Notes: a model not told the origin generated them from the sequence alone. Numbered from the stretch's first letter, positions 6,868-15,674 are shown. The stretch: DNA of 64,000 nt from Sphingobium sp. AP50 (GCF_900109095.1 NZ_FNYZ01000005.1:62001-126000); one strand, 5' to 3'. A program made the numbers and translations.

Positions 6868-7551
6868 TCAGGCGTCAGCCCAGCGGCGTAGCAGATTGTG
6901 GTAGAGGCCGGTCAGGCGGACGACTTCGGGATGGCCCTGCCCCAGGTCCGCCGCGACGCCCTGGACGCTGCGGTCGAGGTCGAACAGCATCTGGCGGGCG
7001 CTGTCGTCGCGGATCATCGACTGGACCCAGAAGAAGCTGGCGACGCGCCGTCCGCGCGTGACCGGTTCGACGCGGTGCAGCGAGGAGGAGGGATAGAGCA
7101 CAGCATGCCCGGCCGGCAACTTCACCTGTTGCACGCCGAACAGGGTTTCGATGGTCAGTTCCCCGCCATCATAGGCGTCGGGTTCCTCCAGAAAGACGGT
7201 GATCGACAGGTCGGAGCGAATGCGCATGCCGGTGCCCGGCAGCATGCGCATCGCATTGTCGACATGCAGGCCGAATGCCTGACCACCAGCATAGCTGTTG
7301 AAGAAGGGCGGGAAAATCCGGAGCGGCAGCGCGGCGGCGATGAACAGCGGCGATCGGCCCAGCGCATCCAGCACCATCTGCCCCGCCTGCCGGGCGGCTG
7401 CGCTTTCCTCCGGCAATTGCATGTTGCGCTTTACCAGCGCGGACTGATGCCCGGAGGTGGCATTGCCGTCCACCCATTCGGCAGCGTCGATGATGGCGCG
7501 AATGGCGGCGACGCCGGGCGCGTCGATCAGGTCGGGAATGGCGATCAGCAT
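6868..7551 (-). CDS. PiuC-type Fe(II)/2-oxoglutarate-dependent hydroxylase
   Basis: 227 codons of the PKHD-type hydroxylase (PiuC/YbiX) family. The double-stranded beta-helix core shows the iron-binding facial triad HxD...[10 protein letters not shown] supplies His and Asp, and [18 protein letters not shown] supplies the distal His and the 2-oxoglutarate-binding Arg. It lies directly downstream of tonB (18 bases) and a siderophore receptor on the same strand. In Pseudomonas and E. coli, PiuC/YbiX genes are likewise paired with Fiu/PiuA receptors and repressed by Fur. It probably modifies or helps release an imported catecholate siderophore. The role is known only by association; the family call is secure. 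Confidence 0.88.
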   Translation of the reverse strand: MLIAIPDLIDAPGVAAIRAIIDAAEWVDGNATSGHQSALVKRNMQLPEESAAARQAGQMVLDALGRSPLFIAAALPLRIFPPFFNSYAGGQAFGLHVDNAMRMLPGTGMRIRSDLSITVFLEEPDAYDGGELTIETLFGVQQVKLPAGHAVLYPSSSLHRVEPVTRGRRVASFFWVQSMIRDDSARQMLFDLDRSVQGVAADLGQGHPEVVRLTGLYHNLLRRWADA

Positions 7552-7569
7552 GGTGCAACAGCCTGTGCG

Positions 7570-8337
7570 TCAGGCGGCGTCGGTCCGCAAGACGAAGGGA
7601 ATTTCCACGACGCCCTTGACCCGTACCGGCTGCCCGCCACGAATGGTCGGCTTCCAGCGCCAGCCCTTCACCGCGTCGCGCGCGGCATTGTCCAGCCGGG
7701 CCGATCCGCTGCTTTGCGACACGACCAGCGTTTCGACGGCACCGTCCACGCCAAGGATCAGCGTGAGGACGACCGTGCCCTGTTCATGCTTGCGGCGACT
7801 TTCGATCGGGTAGCGGGGCGGCTTTCCGGCCACCATCTGCGTACCGAGATCGCCACCCTGCACCATGCTGGGCGGGGCCGGCGGCGCGACGGGCGCAGGC
7901 GGACCGGGCACCGCGACGGCGACGGGCGCAGGAGTCGGGACCGGCGTGGGATCGGGCGTGGTCTGCACCTGTGGCACCGGCGGGACCGGGGTCTGCACGA
8001 TCGGCGGTGGCGACACGACTTCCGGTTTGGAAGGCGGCGGCGGCGTTTCGGCGGCGGGCGGCGGAGGGGGCGGCGGGCTGAGATTGACCACCGTCAGCTT
8101 CGCCTCCTCCATGCGCTGCACATGGTTGCGCACCTGAATGAGCGCACCGATCAGCAAGGCATGGACGACGACGATCGCGACGATCGCGGGGATATTCGGA
8201 CGGCCCTTCGCGCCATAGCGTTCCGTGATCGGGGACGAGGACGGGGCCGCCGAGGCCATGCCCGCAGGAGCATGAGGCAGATCCTGCCGCAGATCCGGTT
8301 CATAATCGTCAAACGGCTGGCTTGCAGCTTGCAGCAT
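7570..8337 (-). CDS. TonB-family energy transducer
   Basis: 255 codons with the standard TonB layout: a cytoplasmic N-terminus, one membrane span (about residues 49-68, AIVAIVVVHALLIGALI), a long Pro-rich periplasmic spacer (residues 87-160), and a C-terminal TonB domain (PRYPIESRRKHEQGTVVL onward, ending VVEIPFVLRTDAA). It couples the proton motive force, through ExbB/ExbD, to outer-membrane receptors. ExbB/ExbD are not in the window. A GGGAGG site precedes the ATG. A Fur-like box at 8375-8393 lies between it and the receptor gene upstream, so tonB-piuC may have its own iron-regulated promoter. This is probably a dedicated TonB for the adjacent receptor. Confidence 0.9.
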   Translation of the reverse strand: MLQAASQPFDDYEPDLRQDLPHAPAGMASAAPSSSPITERYGAKGRPNIPAIVAIVVVHALLIGALIQVRNHVQRMEEAKLTVVNLSPPPPPPPAAETPPPPSKPEVVSPPPIVQTPVPPVPQVQTTPDPTPVPTPAPVAVAVPGPPAPVAPPAPPSMVQGGDLGTQMVAGKPPRYPIESRRKHEQGTVVLTLILGVDGAVETLVVSQSSGSARLDNAARDAVKGWRWKPTIRGGQPVRVKGVVEIPFVLRTDAA

Positions 8338-8374
8338 GGCAGCGCCTCCCTTCCCGGCCCATAGCGAGAACCAT

Positions 8375-8393
8375 AATGCGAATCAATTGCGAT
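8375..8393. promoter_or_regulatory. Fur-like box upstream of tonB
   Basis: AATGCGAATCAATTGCGAT is an imperfect palindrome (TGCGAAT...ATTGCGA half-elements) about 40 bases before the tonB start. It shares the TGCGAAT half-site with the box upstream of the receptor gene (10899-10920). The match to the Fur consensus is partial, but the genes are classical Fur targets. Confidence 0.5.
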
Positions 8394-8422
8394 GTTTCAC
8401 TTAGCAATGATTCAGCAAATTT

Positions 8423-8480
8423 GGGCGGGCGGCGACCCGATGAGTCTGGCCAATAGCCAGGAGTGTGTCGCCGCCCGCCC
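8423..8480 (-). terminator. Strong hairpin after the siderophore receptor gene
   Basis: Perfect 14-base arms, 8423-8436 (GGGCGGGCGGCGAC) and 8467-8480, enclose a 30-base loop, 41 bases past the receptor stop. On the minus strand the stem is followed by AAATTTGCTG, which is only a weak T-tract. It probably attenuates read-through into tonB rather than terminating fully. Confidence 0.55.
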
Positions 8481-8520
8481 GGACCCCGGCCGGGACGTGC
8501 CGGGAGAATCGGGTCCAAGG

Positions 8521-10833
8521 TCAGAGCTTGTAGCCCAGGGTCAACACCCAGGAACGGCCCTCACCCGGATTGGCCCAGCCATTGTTCCGGATGTTGGTGT
8601 AATATTTCTTGTTGGTGAAGTTCTGAACGTTGAGCTGTGCGCTGAACTTGTCAGTGATGGGGTAGGACAGCATGGCGCGGTGCACCAGATAGTCGTCCGA
8701 CTTGTAATAGTTCGTCACAGTCGCCGTCAGGGCGTTGTTCAGATAGAAGCTGCCCTGATAGGTCAGGCCATAGCCCAGTTGCAGTCCAAAGGGCAGCGTG
8801 TAGGTGGTGAACAGGCTGCCCGAATGTTTGGGTGTGTTGGTCAGCGGGTTGCCGGCCTGTGCGTCCACGACGCCCTGCCCCTGCTGATAATCCGAGATGC
8901 TCTGGATCACCTTGCTGTCGAGATAGGTATAGTTGGCGAAGATCGACCAGGCGTCGGTGATGTTGCCGGTGGCGCCCAGCGTCACGCCATCGACGCGGTT
9001 GCGGCCGTCATTGACAGGCAGCGTGCCGATCAGCGGATCGTTGCTGGCGACGCGATAATTGGTGCGTTCGTTGCGGAACACAGCCGCCGTCAGTTGAAGC
9101 CGGGCATCGAACAGGTCGATCTTGCCACCGATTTCATAATTGACCGCCTGTTCGGGCTTGGCTTCGCAGGCATCATTGGTGCCGCCGGTGCCGGTGATCA
9201 GCAGGCCGCAACCCGAACGGACCGTGGTCGCCGTGGGCGTCTTCGAATTGCCATAGGCCAGATAGAGGCTGGCATTTTCGACCGGCTTGTAGACCAGGCC
9301 GACGCGGTAGGAGAGGAGATCGTCCGTGGCGTTTTGCTGCGCGCCGGTGGTGTAGGCACCGCCCGTCGCCGGGGTGGCGATGCTGTCCGAACGGAATTTG
9401 GCGCGATTATGTTCGAAGCGAACGCCGCCGTTCAGTTCCAGCTTGTCGACCAGCTTGACCGCCGCGAAGGCATAGGCCGCGATATTGAACAGGTCGCCAT
9501 CCTGATGGCCGGAACGGAGCTTGTTCACCGGGCCGGTATAGATGCCGTTGGGATTGCCGATATTGATCGGGTCCAGCGTGGGATTGGGCGTGGCGCCCCC
9601 CGCATTGCGCAGGACGTTGCCGTTGTTGAGCGTATAATCTTCCTGAAGCATCGAGGTGCCCAGCACCAGCGAATGACCGCCCGGAATGGTGAAGGTCAGG
9701 TCGACCTGATTATAGAGCGTCTGGTTGATCGAATCCCGATAGCCGCCGCGCGGGCCGCTGGGATAATAGGTGCCTGCCACCTGACCGGTGCCGCAAGCCG
9801 CGCCCGTGGGCGTCTGGCCATTGGCAAGGCAATAGGTGCCCTGCGGCGGATCGACGACCAGATTCTGTTCGACCCGCTGCCAGCGCGACAGGTTGCGGAC
9901 AGCGACAATGTCGCTGAAGCGATGATCGAAGATGACGGTCGCCTGATCGATCGTCTGATCCTGACGATCCAGATTCTTGTAACCATAATAGCCGCTATAG
10001 GGAACGCCGGGCAGCGGGCCGTCATAGAGCGCGTTCTTGTAATAAGGCACGCCGTAAAGCGGCGTATTCTTGTCTTCCTGATGCGTGTAGAGAAGCGTCA
10101 ACGAGGTCGGGCCATCAACGCCGAACTTGACCGATGGGGCCACGCCCCAACGTTCATACCGGTCGAAGTCGCGGCGTGCGACGTCATTTTCATGATACAT
10201 GGCGTTGAGGCGGACGGCGGCGAAATCCGACACGCGCACATTGCTGTCGATCGTGGCGCGATAATAGTCGGACGTGCCGATGCCGGCCTGCACCAGCGTT
10301 TCGTCCACCGCCTTGGGCCGCTTGGTGACGATATTGATATTGCCGCCGATCGCGCCGGACCCGCCATAGACCGAGTTGGAGCCGTTGGTGACTTCAATCT
10401 GTTCGATATTGAACGGATCGGTGCGGCTATATTGCGCGCTGTCACGCACGCCATCGATGCTGATGTCGGTATTGGCGCTCTGGCCGCGCAGGTTGATGCT
10501 GTCGCCATAGCCGCCGCCGCCTTCGCCCGCGCCGAAGGTGATGCCCGGAATGGTGGACAGCACATCGCGCAGGGTCAGCAGATTCTGCTTCTGGATGGTC
10601 TGGTTGCCGATCACCGTGATGGTCTGCGGCATGTCCAGCAGCGGCCGGGTATATTTTGGCGATTCCGCCTTCTCGACCTTGATCTGCGGTTCGTCGATCG
10701 CGCTGTCGGTGACGGTGACGCCGCCCAGTTTCTGACCCTGTTCAGTGTCCTGCGCCTGACCGGTCGCAGCGAAGGCTAGCGCGCCAACGCAACTGAGCGC
10801 GAGGAAGGATGTCGCGGATGCGGCTTTACTCAT
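8521..10833 (-). CDS. TonB-dependent siderophore receptor (Fiu/PiuA-like)
   Basis: 770 codons. A signal peptide (residues 1-28, ending ATGQAQ), a TonB-box-like GGVTVTDS, then a plug domain (about 60-170; VIGNQTIQKQNLLTLRDVL, INLRGQSANTDISIDGVRD, VTNGSNSVYGGSGAIGGNI) and a 22-strand barrel to the C-terminal aromatic/hydrophobic residue (VLTLGYKL). The protein imports ferric siderophore across the outer membrane. The linked piuC and tonB genes point to a catecholate-type substrate. Two similar Fur-like boxes lie immediately upstream (10871 and 10899). The gene length and both ends are intact. Confidence 0.93.
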   Translation of the reverse strand: MSKAASATSFLALSCVGALAFAATGQAQDTEQGQKLGGVTVTDSAIDEPQIKVEKAESPKYTRPLLDMPQTITVIGNQTIQKQNLLTLRDVLSTIPGITFGAGEGGGGYGDSINLRGQSANTDISIDGVRDSAQYSRTDPFNIEQIEVTNGSNSVYGGSGAIGGNINIVTKRPKAVDETLVQAGIGTSDYYRATIDSNVRVSDFAAVRLNAMYHENDVARRDFDRYERWGVAPSVKFGVDGPTSLTLLYTHQEDKNTPLYGVPYYKNALYDGPLPGVPYSGYYGYKNLDRQDQTIDQATVIFDHRFSDIVAVRNLSRWQRVEQNLVVDPPQGTYCLANGQTPTGAACGTGQVAGTYYPSGPRGGYRDSINQTLYNQVDLTFTIPGGHSLVLGTSMLQEDYTLNNGNVLRNAGGATPNPTLDPINIGNPNGIYTGPVNKLRSGHQDGDLFNIAAYAFAAVKLVDKLELNGGVRFEHNRAKFRSDSIATPATGGAYTTGAQQNATDDLLSYRVGLVYKPVENASLYLAYGNSKTPTATTVRSGCGLLITGTGGTNDACEAKPEQAVNYEIGGKIDLFDARLQLTAAVFRNERTNYRVASNDPLIGTLPVNDGRNRVDGVTLGATGNITDAWSIFANYTYLDSKVIQSISDYQQGQGVVDAQAGNPLTNTPKHSGSLFTTYTLPFGLQLGYGLTYQGSFYLNNALTATVTNYYKSDDYLVHRAMLSYPITDKFSAQLNVQNFTNKKYYTNIRNNGWANPGEGRSWVLTLGYKL

Positions 10834-10870
10834 GAAAAACAGACCCCTCTGTTACAATTGAGGGCCTGCT

Positions 10871-10920
10871 ATTGCGACTCACTCTTACTGTCAACTTTAT
10901 TGCGAATGATTCTTATCATT
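10871..10920. promoter_or_regulatory. Tandem Fur-like boxes upstream of the siderophore receptor
   Basis: Two related sequences lie 28 bases apart: ATTGCGACTCACTCTTAC (from 10871) and ATTGCGAATGATTCTTATC (10899-10917, continuing ATT). The second matches the GATAATnATTATC-like Fur pattern well. Both are within 90 bases of the receptor start on the minus strand, as expected for iron repression. The region is also the 3' end of the RHH gene (stop at 10916), so the second box overlaps that stop. Confidence 0.6.
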
Positions 10921-11182
10921 GTCGCAGAGGGATACGATCGAACAGCCAGCAACGGATGGCGCTGGCGAGATTGGGGGCTGGGTCGGCGGCAAGGCGCGCG
11001 ACATCGATGCGCGCGATCAGGGCGTTGATCGGCACATTTTCATCGAGCGCCGCCTGCCGCAGCGCATCCCAGAATATCGGTTCGAGGCTGATCGCCGTCT
11101 GATGACCGGCGATAGTAACGCTCCGCTTCACAGGCGGAGCGAAGGGCGGCCCGGAAGGCTCCACAGGGCCGCCCTGACGCAT
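10916..11182 (-). CDS. Ribbon-helix-helix domain protein
   Basis: 88 codons. After a Pro-rich N-terminus, the sequence VKRSVTIAGHQTAISLEPIFWDALRQAALDENVPINALI follows the pattern of the RHH_4-type ribbon-helix-helix family found next to many alphaproteobacterial genes: a beta strand with TAISL, then an FWDAL helix. It would bind DNA as a dimer. The start codon overlaps the phbB stop by one base (TGATG), so it is translationally coupled to the acetoacetyl-CoA reductase gene. Its target is unknown; regulation of the polyhydroxybutyrate gene or of the iron operon next to it are both possible. Confidence 0.78.
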   Translation of the reverse strand: MRQGGPVEPSGPPFAPPVKRSVTIAGHQTAISLEPIFWDALRQAALDENVPINALIARIDVARLAADPAPNLASAIRCWLFDRIPLRQ

Positions 11183-11904
11183 CAGTACATGTGCTGGCCG
11201 CCGTTGATCGACAGCGTGCTGCCGGTCACGAAGCCGCCTTCTTCGCTGCAGAAGAATGCCACGCCGCGCGCGATTTCATGGGCCTGACCCAGACGGCCGA
11301 CGGGAATCTTGGCGACGATCTTTTCCAGCACCTGCGGCGGCACGGCGGCGACCATGTCCGTATCGATATAGCCCGGCGCAATGGCGTTGACGGTGACGCC
11401 ATATTTGGCGCCTTCCTGTGCCAGCGCCTTGGTAAAGCCATGGATGCCCGACTTGGCGGCGGCATAGTTGACCTGCCCATATTGGCCGGCCTGGCCGTTG
11501 ATCGACCCGATATTGACGATGCGGCCCCAGCCGCGTTCGCGCATGCCGCCAAAGGTGGCCTTCGCCATGTTGAAGCAACCGCCCAGATTGATGCGCATCA
11601 CTTCATTCCAGTCGTCGAAGCTCATCTTCGCGAGCACGCCGTCGCGGGTGATGCCGGCATTGTTGACGACGATGTCGACCGGACCCAGCGCTTCGGCCAC
11701 GGCAGCGCAGCCGTCGAGACAGGCCTGATGATCGCCCACATCCCATTTGAAGGCGGCGATACCGGTCTTGTCGGTGAAGGCCTTCGCCTTCTCTTCATTA
11801 CCGGCATAGTTGGCGGCGACCTTATAGCCCAGATCCTGTAGCGCCAGACTGATCGCTTCGCCGATGCCCCGCGTTCCGCCCGTCACGATCGCCACTTTCG
11901 ACAT
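11182..11904 (-). CDS. phbB: Acetoacetyl-CoA reductase
   Basis: 240 codons of a classical short-chain dehydrogenase: cofactor loop TGGTRGIG, NNAG motif (VVNNAGITRDG), catalytic Ser in IGSINGQ and the VNYAAAK Tyr-Lys pair. The ending SINGGQHMY is the typical C-terminus of PhaB/PhbB rather than FabG. The enzyme reduces acetoacetyl-CoA to (R)-3-hydroxybutyryl-CoA with NADPH for polyhydroxyalkanoate storage. phaA and phaC are not adjacent. The start at 11904 has a GAGGA ribosome-binding site; the longer frame overlaps hemH. It sits 25 bases after hemH and is coupled to the RHH gene. Confidence 0.88.
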   Translation of the reverse strand: MSKVAIVTGGTRGIGEAISLALQDLGYKVAANYAGNEEKAKAFTDKTGIAAFKWDVGDHQACLDGCAAVAEALGPVDIVVNNAGITRDGVLAKMSFDDWNEVMRINLGGCFNMAKATFGGMRERGWGRIVNIGSINGQAGQYGQVNYAAAKSGIHGFTKALAQEGAKYGVTVNAIAPGYIDTDMVAAVPPQVLEKIVAKIPVGRLGQAHEIARGVAFFCSEEGGFVTGSTLSINGGQHMY

Positions 11905-11929
11905 ATCAGCGTCCTCTTCCAATAGGGGG

Positions 11930-12925
11930 TCAGTCAATCCAACCCGAAAGTTCGCGGCTTATAAGCCTCTGGTACAGAGTGATAGCGTCGGCCGATGCGT
12001 TTAGACAGGGCAAAAAGGCAAATTTTTCGCCGCCTTGGGCCAAAAATACATCTTTTGCGCGCAGGGCGATTTCCTCCAGGGTTTCAAGGCAGTCTGCCGA
12101 GAAACCCGGCGTTATTACAGCAATATTGCGGACATTATTTTTAACCAGATCGGTTAGGGTCGCTTCCGTTTCCGGTTCCAGCCATTTGGCCCGGCCGAAC
12201 CGCGACTGGAAGCTCATATGCACGGGCAGCGGCAGGACTTCGCGCAGCAGGCGGACCGTCTTCACCGCCTGGCAATGATAGGGGTCGCCCAGATGCAAAG
12301 TGCGTTCGGGCATGCCGTGGAAACTGGCAAGCAGCGCGTCGGGCGTGAAATCCAGTGTCGCCAGACTGGCTTCGATCGAGCTTTTCAGCGCGTCGATATA
12401 GGCCGGGTCGTCATGATAGGGCGGCAGGGTGCGGATCGCGGGTTGCCAGCGCATCGCCCGAAGTGCGGCAAAGGCGGCGTCATTGGCAGTGGCGGTCGTC
12501 GCCGCGCTATATTGCGGATACAGCGGCGCCAGCAGGATACGATCGCAACCAGCCGCCTTCATCGCCGCCAGCCGATCGGCAATTGCGGGATTGCCATAGC
12601 GCATCGCCCAGTCGACCGTCACTTGCGGCATCGCCTGTTGCAGCGCCTGCGCGGTCGCGCGGGTATGGACGGCGAGCGGCGATCCTTCATCGGTCCACAC
12701 CTGTTGATAGGCATGGGCGGATTTCTTTGGCCGGGTGGTCAGGATCACGCCGCGCAGGATCGGTTGCCAGACCAGTTGGGGGATTTCCACCACGCGCGGG
12801 TCGGAGAGGAATTCGGCCAGATAGCGGCGGACCGACCGTGCATCCGGCGCGTCCGGCGTACCGAGGTTGATCAGCAATATGCCCACACGCGGCGCGGGGA
12901 TGACGGGGTGATCGGTCGGTGTCAT
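11930..12925 (-). CDS. hemH: Ferrochelatase
   Basis: 331 codons matching HemH throughout: VGILLINLGTPDAPD at the start, RRYLAEFLSDPRVVE, then APLYPQYSAAT, and the catalytic region LLASFHGMPERTLHLGDPY (catalytic His), followed by MSFQSRFGRAKWLEP and PGFSADCLETLEEI (catalytic Glu). It inserts Fe2+ into protoporphyrin IX, the last step of protoheme synthesis. Its first codons overlap the end of the upstream molybdopterin oxidoreductase gene by 4 bases (ATGA), so they are co-translated. Its place next to an iron-uptake module may be coincidental. Confidence 0.95.
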   Translation of the reverse strand: MTPTDHPVIPAPRVGILLINLGTPDAPDARSVRRYLAEFLSDPRVVEIPQLVWQPILRGVILTTRPKKSAHAYQQVWTDEGSPLAVHTRATAQALQQAMPQVTVDWAMRYGNPAIADRLAAMKAAGCDRILLAPLYPQYSAATTATANDAAFAALRAMRWQPAIRTLPPYHDDPAYIDALKSSIEASLATLDFTPDALLASFHGMPERTLHLGDPYHCQAVKTVRLLREVLPLPVHMSFQSRFGRAKWLEPETEATLTDLVKNNVRNIAVITPGFSADCLETLEEIALRAKDVFLAQGGEKFAFLPCLNASADAITLYQRLISRELSGWID

Positions 12926-15201
12926 GCGGTTCCCACAAGCGGCAGGCTGCGCAGACGCTGGCCGGTCCAGGTATAGAGAGCGTTGGCGATGGCCGGGGCG
13001 ACCAGTGGCGCGGCAAGATCGCTGACGCCGACGGGATCGGCGGTGCTGCGCATCAGTTCCACTGTCACTTCGCCGATGTCGGCCAGCCGGGGCAGGTTCA
13101 TGCGTCCCAGAATCGCGCGGGTCGGAAGGCCGCGCTCATAGGGCACGGACGCGCCCATCGCATAGGCAAGGCCATAAATGAGGCCGCTTTCGATCTGCTG
13201 CCGGGCGATATCGGGATTGACCTGATCACCCGCGTCGACGGCCGCGACGATGCGGCTGACGCTGAGCCGGTTGCCGTCCATCGCCGCCTCCACCATGACG
13301 GCGGCATAGGCGCCATCCATCATATGGGTGGCGATCCCCTGCCCGCTGCCCGCTATGCCGCCCTGCCAGCCGCCCATCGCGGCGGCGGTGGACAGGCAAT
13401 GGGCGAGGCGCGGATTGCCGCCCAGCATCTGGATGCGGAAGGACATCGCCTCGATATTGGCGAGATGCGCCAGTTCGTCGACGAAGCTTTCGGTGAAGAA
13501 GGCGCCGTGCAGGCGGGCATTGCCACGCATGAAGCCCAGCGGCAGGCCGACATCGGTGGGATAATGATCGACCGCCCAATTGGGGATGGCATAGGGCGGG
13601 ACCATGCCGGCGACGGCCAGACGGGTCGCCTTGTCCGCTGCGTCTTCGGCGGCGTCATGGGGCAGCTTGCGGTCGGCGATGCGCGCCCATGTCTGGGTCA
13701 GCGCACAGGGGGCGGCGATCTTTGCCAGCCAGCCTTCGATCGCGCCGTTGCGGCCGAGCTTGGCCGCCATGCGGGCATGGGCCGGGGCGCTGGGCCGATC
13801 CTGAATCACATCTTCCAGCCGGGACCATTGCAATTGGACCGGCCGCCCCATGTCGCGCGCGATAAGCGCGGCCTGCACGCCCACATCCCAGTCCATGGCG
13901 CGGCCGAAGGAGCCACCGGCATGGAGCGGGTAGAGCGTGACGGCATCCGCGCCAAGGCCGAGCGCATCGGCAATGGCGGCGCGGGCCAGAGCGGGCGCCT
14001 GCGTCGCCATCCAGACTTCGGCGCTGTCATCGGAGATGCGCGCCGTGGCGCAAGGCGGCTCGACCGCCAGATGCAGACCGGCATCGACCTGATATTCGCT
14101 GGCAAGGATGGTCGCGCCTTCGAAGACCGGGAGGAGATCGCCTTGCGCATAAAGGCGGCGGCCGGATGAGCTGGAGAAAGCGCTTTCCAGCGCTTCGTCG
14201 ATACGCCCGCTGTCGACCGGCGGGCCGCGCAGGGTGAAGACCGGATCGGCAAGGTCCAGCGCCTTGTTCGCCGCCCATGTATTGCTGGCGACGGCCGCGA
14301 CCCAACGCTCCTGCCGTACCAGCTTGAGGAAGCCGGTGACGCTGCCGGCCGATCGTTCATCCAGCCCGGCGAGCATGGCGTCGCCGATCGGCCCCTGCCG
14401 GATCGAGGCATAGACCATGTCGGGCAGGCGGATGTCGGCGGCATAATTATGGCTGCCGTCAATCTTGGACGGGGTGTCGAGGCGCGGCAGATCCTGCCCG
14501 GAGAGGCGCCCGTCCTGCCCCTGACGGAAGGGCAATATGTCGGGCAGGTCGAACTGGGCCGCTTCCTCGACCACATCGCCGATCTTCATCCGCCGCTGCG
14601 CACCATCGCTGATGATGCCGTCCTGAATGTCGCAGCTTTCCCACGGGATGGACCAGCGCGCCGCCGCGGCCTTGCACAGCAGCACTCGCGCCGCCGCGCC
14701 GGCATCGCGATAGGCATCGTGGAACATCGGGACCGATGTGCCGCCGCCGGTCAGCATCAGTGCGCTGCGGGTCGCATATTGGTTGATCGCCCAGTCGCCC
14801 GCGCCACCCATCAGCCGGGTCCAGTCGCTGGCCAGCCACTGGCGGGCGAGCAGGTCATTGGCATAGAGCGGGCTGACCGGGGCGCTCTGCACCGCGACGG
14901 TGCGCCAGTCGGCGCCCAGTTCGTCGGCCAATATCTGTGGCAGGACGGTCGTGACCCCCTGCCCCATTTCCGTCTGCGGCACGATGACGATGATCTGGCC
15001 CGACCGGTCGATCTTCAGGAAGGCATTGACGATCGTCTCGTCCGGTCCGGCGTTGAGATTGGGGCGGTAGGTGCGGGGCCACAGACCCCAGGCCAGCAGC
15101 AGGCCAGCAGCAGCGCCGCCGCCCACCAGCCATGTCCGCCGGTCGATGCCCCCACGCCTGCCGACGCTCTTGTCCGAATGCTTCCGCGGTGCGCGCGCCA
15201 T
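12922..15201 (-). CDS. Molybdopterin-binding oxidoreductase, IorB-like large subunit with Tat signal
   Basis: 759 codons. The N-terminus carries a twin-arginine motif (IDRRTWLVGG) before a hydrophobic stretch, predicting Tat export. The body matches the xanthine dehydrogenase/aldehyde oxidase large-subunit family, isoquinoline 1-oxidoreductase beta-like branch: VPQTEMGQGVTTVLPQILADE, GGSFGRAMDWDVGVQAAL and the C-terminal VELMRSTADPVGVSDL with the usual Glu-rich end. Such enzymes hydroxylate N-heterocycles or aldehydes and normally pair with a 2Fe-2S small subunit (IorA). None lies in this window, so it either uses a distant partner or a cytochrome. It overlaps hemH by 4 bases. Confidence 0.85.
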   Translation of the reverse strand: MARAPRKHSDKSVGRRGGIDRRTWLVGGGAAAGLLLAWGLWPRTYRPNLNAGPDETIVNAFLKIDRSGQIIVIVPQTEMGQGVTTVLPQILADELGADWRTVAVQSAPVSPLYANDLLARQWLASDWTRLMGGAGDWAINQYATRSALMLTGGGTSVPMFHDAYRDAGAAARVLLCKAAAARWSIPWESCDIQDGIISDGAQRRMKIGDVVEEAAQFDLPDILPFRQGQDGRLSGQDLPRLDTPSKIDGSHNYAADIRLPDMVYASIRQGPIGDAMLAGLDERSAGSVTGFLKLVRQERWVAAVASNTWAANKALDLADPVFTLRGPPVDSGRIDEALESAFSSSSGRRLYAQGDLLPVFEGATILASEYQVDAGLHLAVEPPCATARISDDSAEVWMATQAPALARAAIADALGLGADAVTLYPLHAGGSFGRAMDWDVGVQAALIARDMGRPVQLQWSRLEDVIQDRPSAPAHARMAAKLGRNGAIEGWLAKIAAPCALTQTWARIADRKLPHDAAEDAADKATRLAVAGMVPPYAIPNWAVDHYPTDVGLPLGFMRGNARLHGAFFTESFVDELAHLANIEAMSFRIQMLGGNPRLAHCLSTAAAMGGWQGGIAGSGQGIATHMMDGAYAAVMVEAAMDGNRLSVSRIVAAVDAGDQVNPDIARQQIESGLIYGLAYAMGASVPYERGLPTRAILGRMNLPRLADIGEVTVELMRSTADPVGVSDLAAPLVAPAIANALYTWTGQRLRSLPLVGTA

Positions 15202-15239
15202 GCCTGCCTGATAGAGAGGCGTTGGCGCGCTGCCTAGGG

Positions 15240-15674
15240 CTATTCCGCAGTTATCGGTGCAATGCCCAGACGCGGTATCTCGATCGCCGGGCAACGGTCC
15301 ATCACGACCTTCAACCCGGCGGCTTCGGCGCGGGCGGCGGCAGCCTCATCGATGACGCCGATCTGCATCCAGACCGATTTGGCGCCAGCGGCGATCGCTT
15401 CGTCCACCGCCTCTCCAGCCACGTCGCTGCGGCGGAAGATATCGACCATGTCGATCGGCACGCCGATGTCGGACAATCGGCCCCAGACGAATTCGCCATG
15501 GACATGTTCGCCCGCAATCTGCGGATTGACCGGCAGCACGCGATAGCCATGGTCCTGAAGAAAGGCCATCACGCTGTAGCTGGCGCGGCCGGGGCGGTCG
15601 GATATGCCGACCAGCGCGATGGTGCGGGTTTCGCCAAGCAACGTGGCGATATCCTCTGCCTGAGTGAGCGGCAT
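15240..15674 (-). CDS. CoA-binding (Rossmann) domain protein, YccU-like
   Basis: 144 codons. The whole protein is a CoA_binding_2 domain: TRTIALVGISDRPGRASYSV at the start (nucleotide-binding loop), GYRVLPVNPQIAGEHVHGE, then AKSVWMQIGVIDEAAAARA and the VVMDRCPAIEIPRL ending that is highly typical of YccU-like proteins. They bind CoA or acyl-CoA; the physiological role is unknown. The start at 15674 has a GGAGAC ribosome-binding site. The gene is upstream of, and on the same strand as, the molybdopterin oxidoreductase gene, 38 bases away, so it could be the first gene of that operon. Confidence 0.85.
   Translation of the reverse strand: MPLTQAEDIATLLGETRTIALVGISDRPGRASYSVMAFLQDHGYRVLPVNPQIAGEHVHGEFVWGRLSDIGVPIDMVDIFRRSDVAGEAVDEAIAAGAKSVWMQIGVIDEAAAARAEAAGLKVVMDRCPAIEIPRLGIAPITAE

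Noticed and set aside
8392..10779. Long plus-strand open frame opposite the siderophore receptor
   Set aside because: Antisense shadow of the receptor gene; its translation is Gly/Val/Ala/Ile-rich without domains.
15202..15294. N-terminal extension of the molybdopterin oxidoreductase
   Set aside because: It would precede the twin-arginine signal with unrelated residues and overlap the CoA-binding gene.
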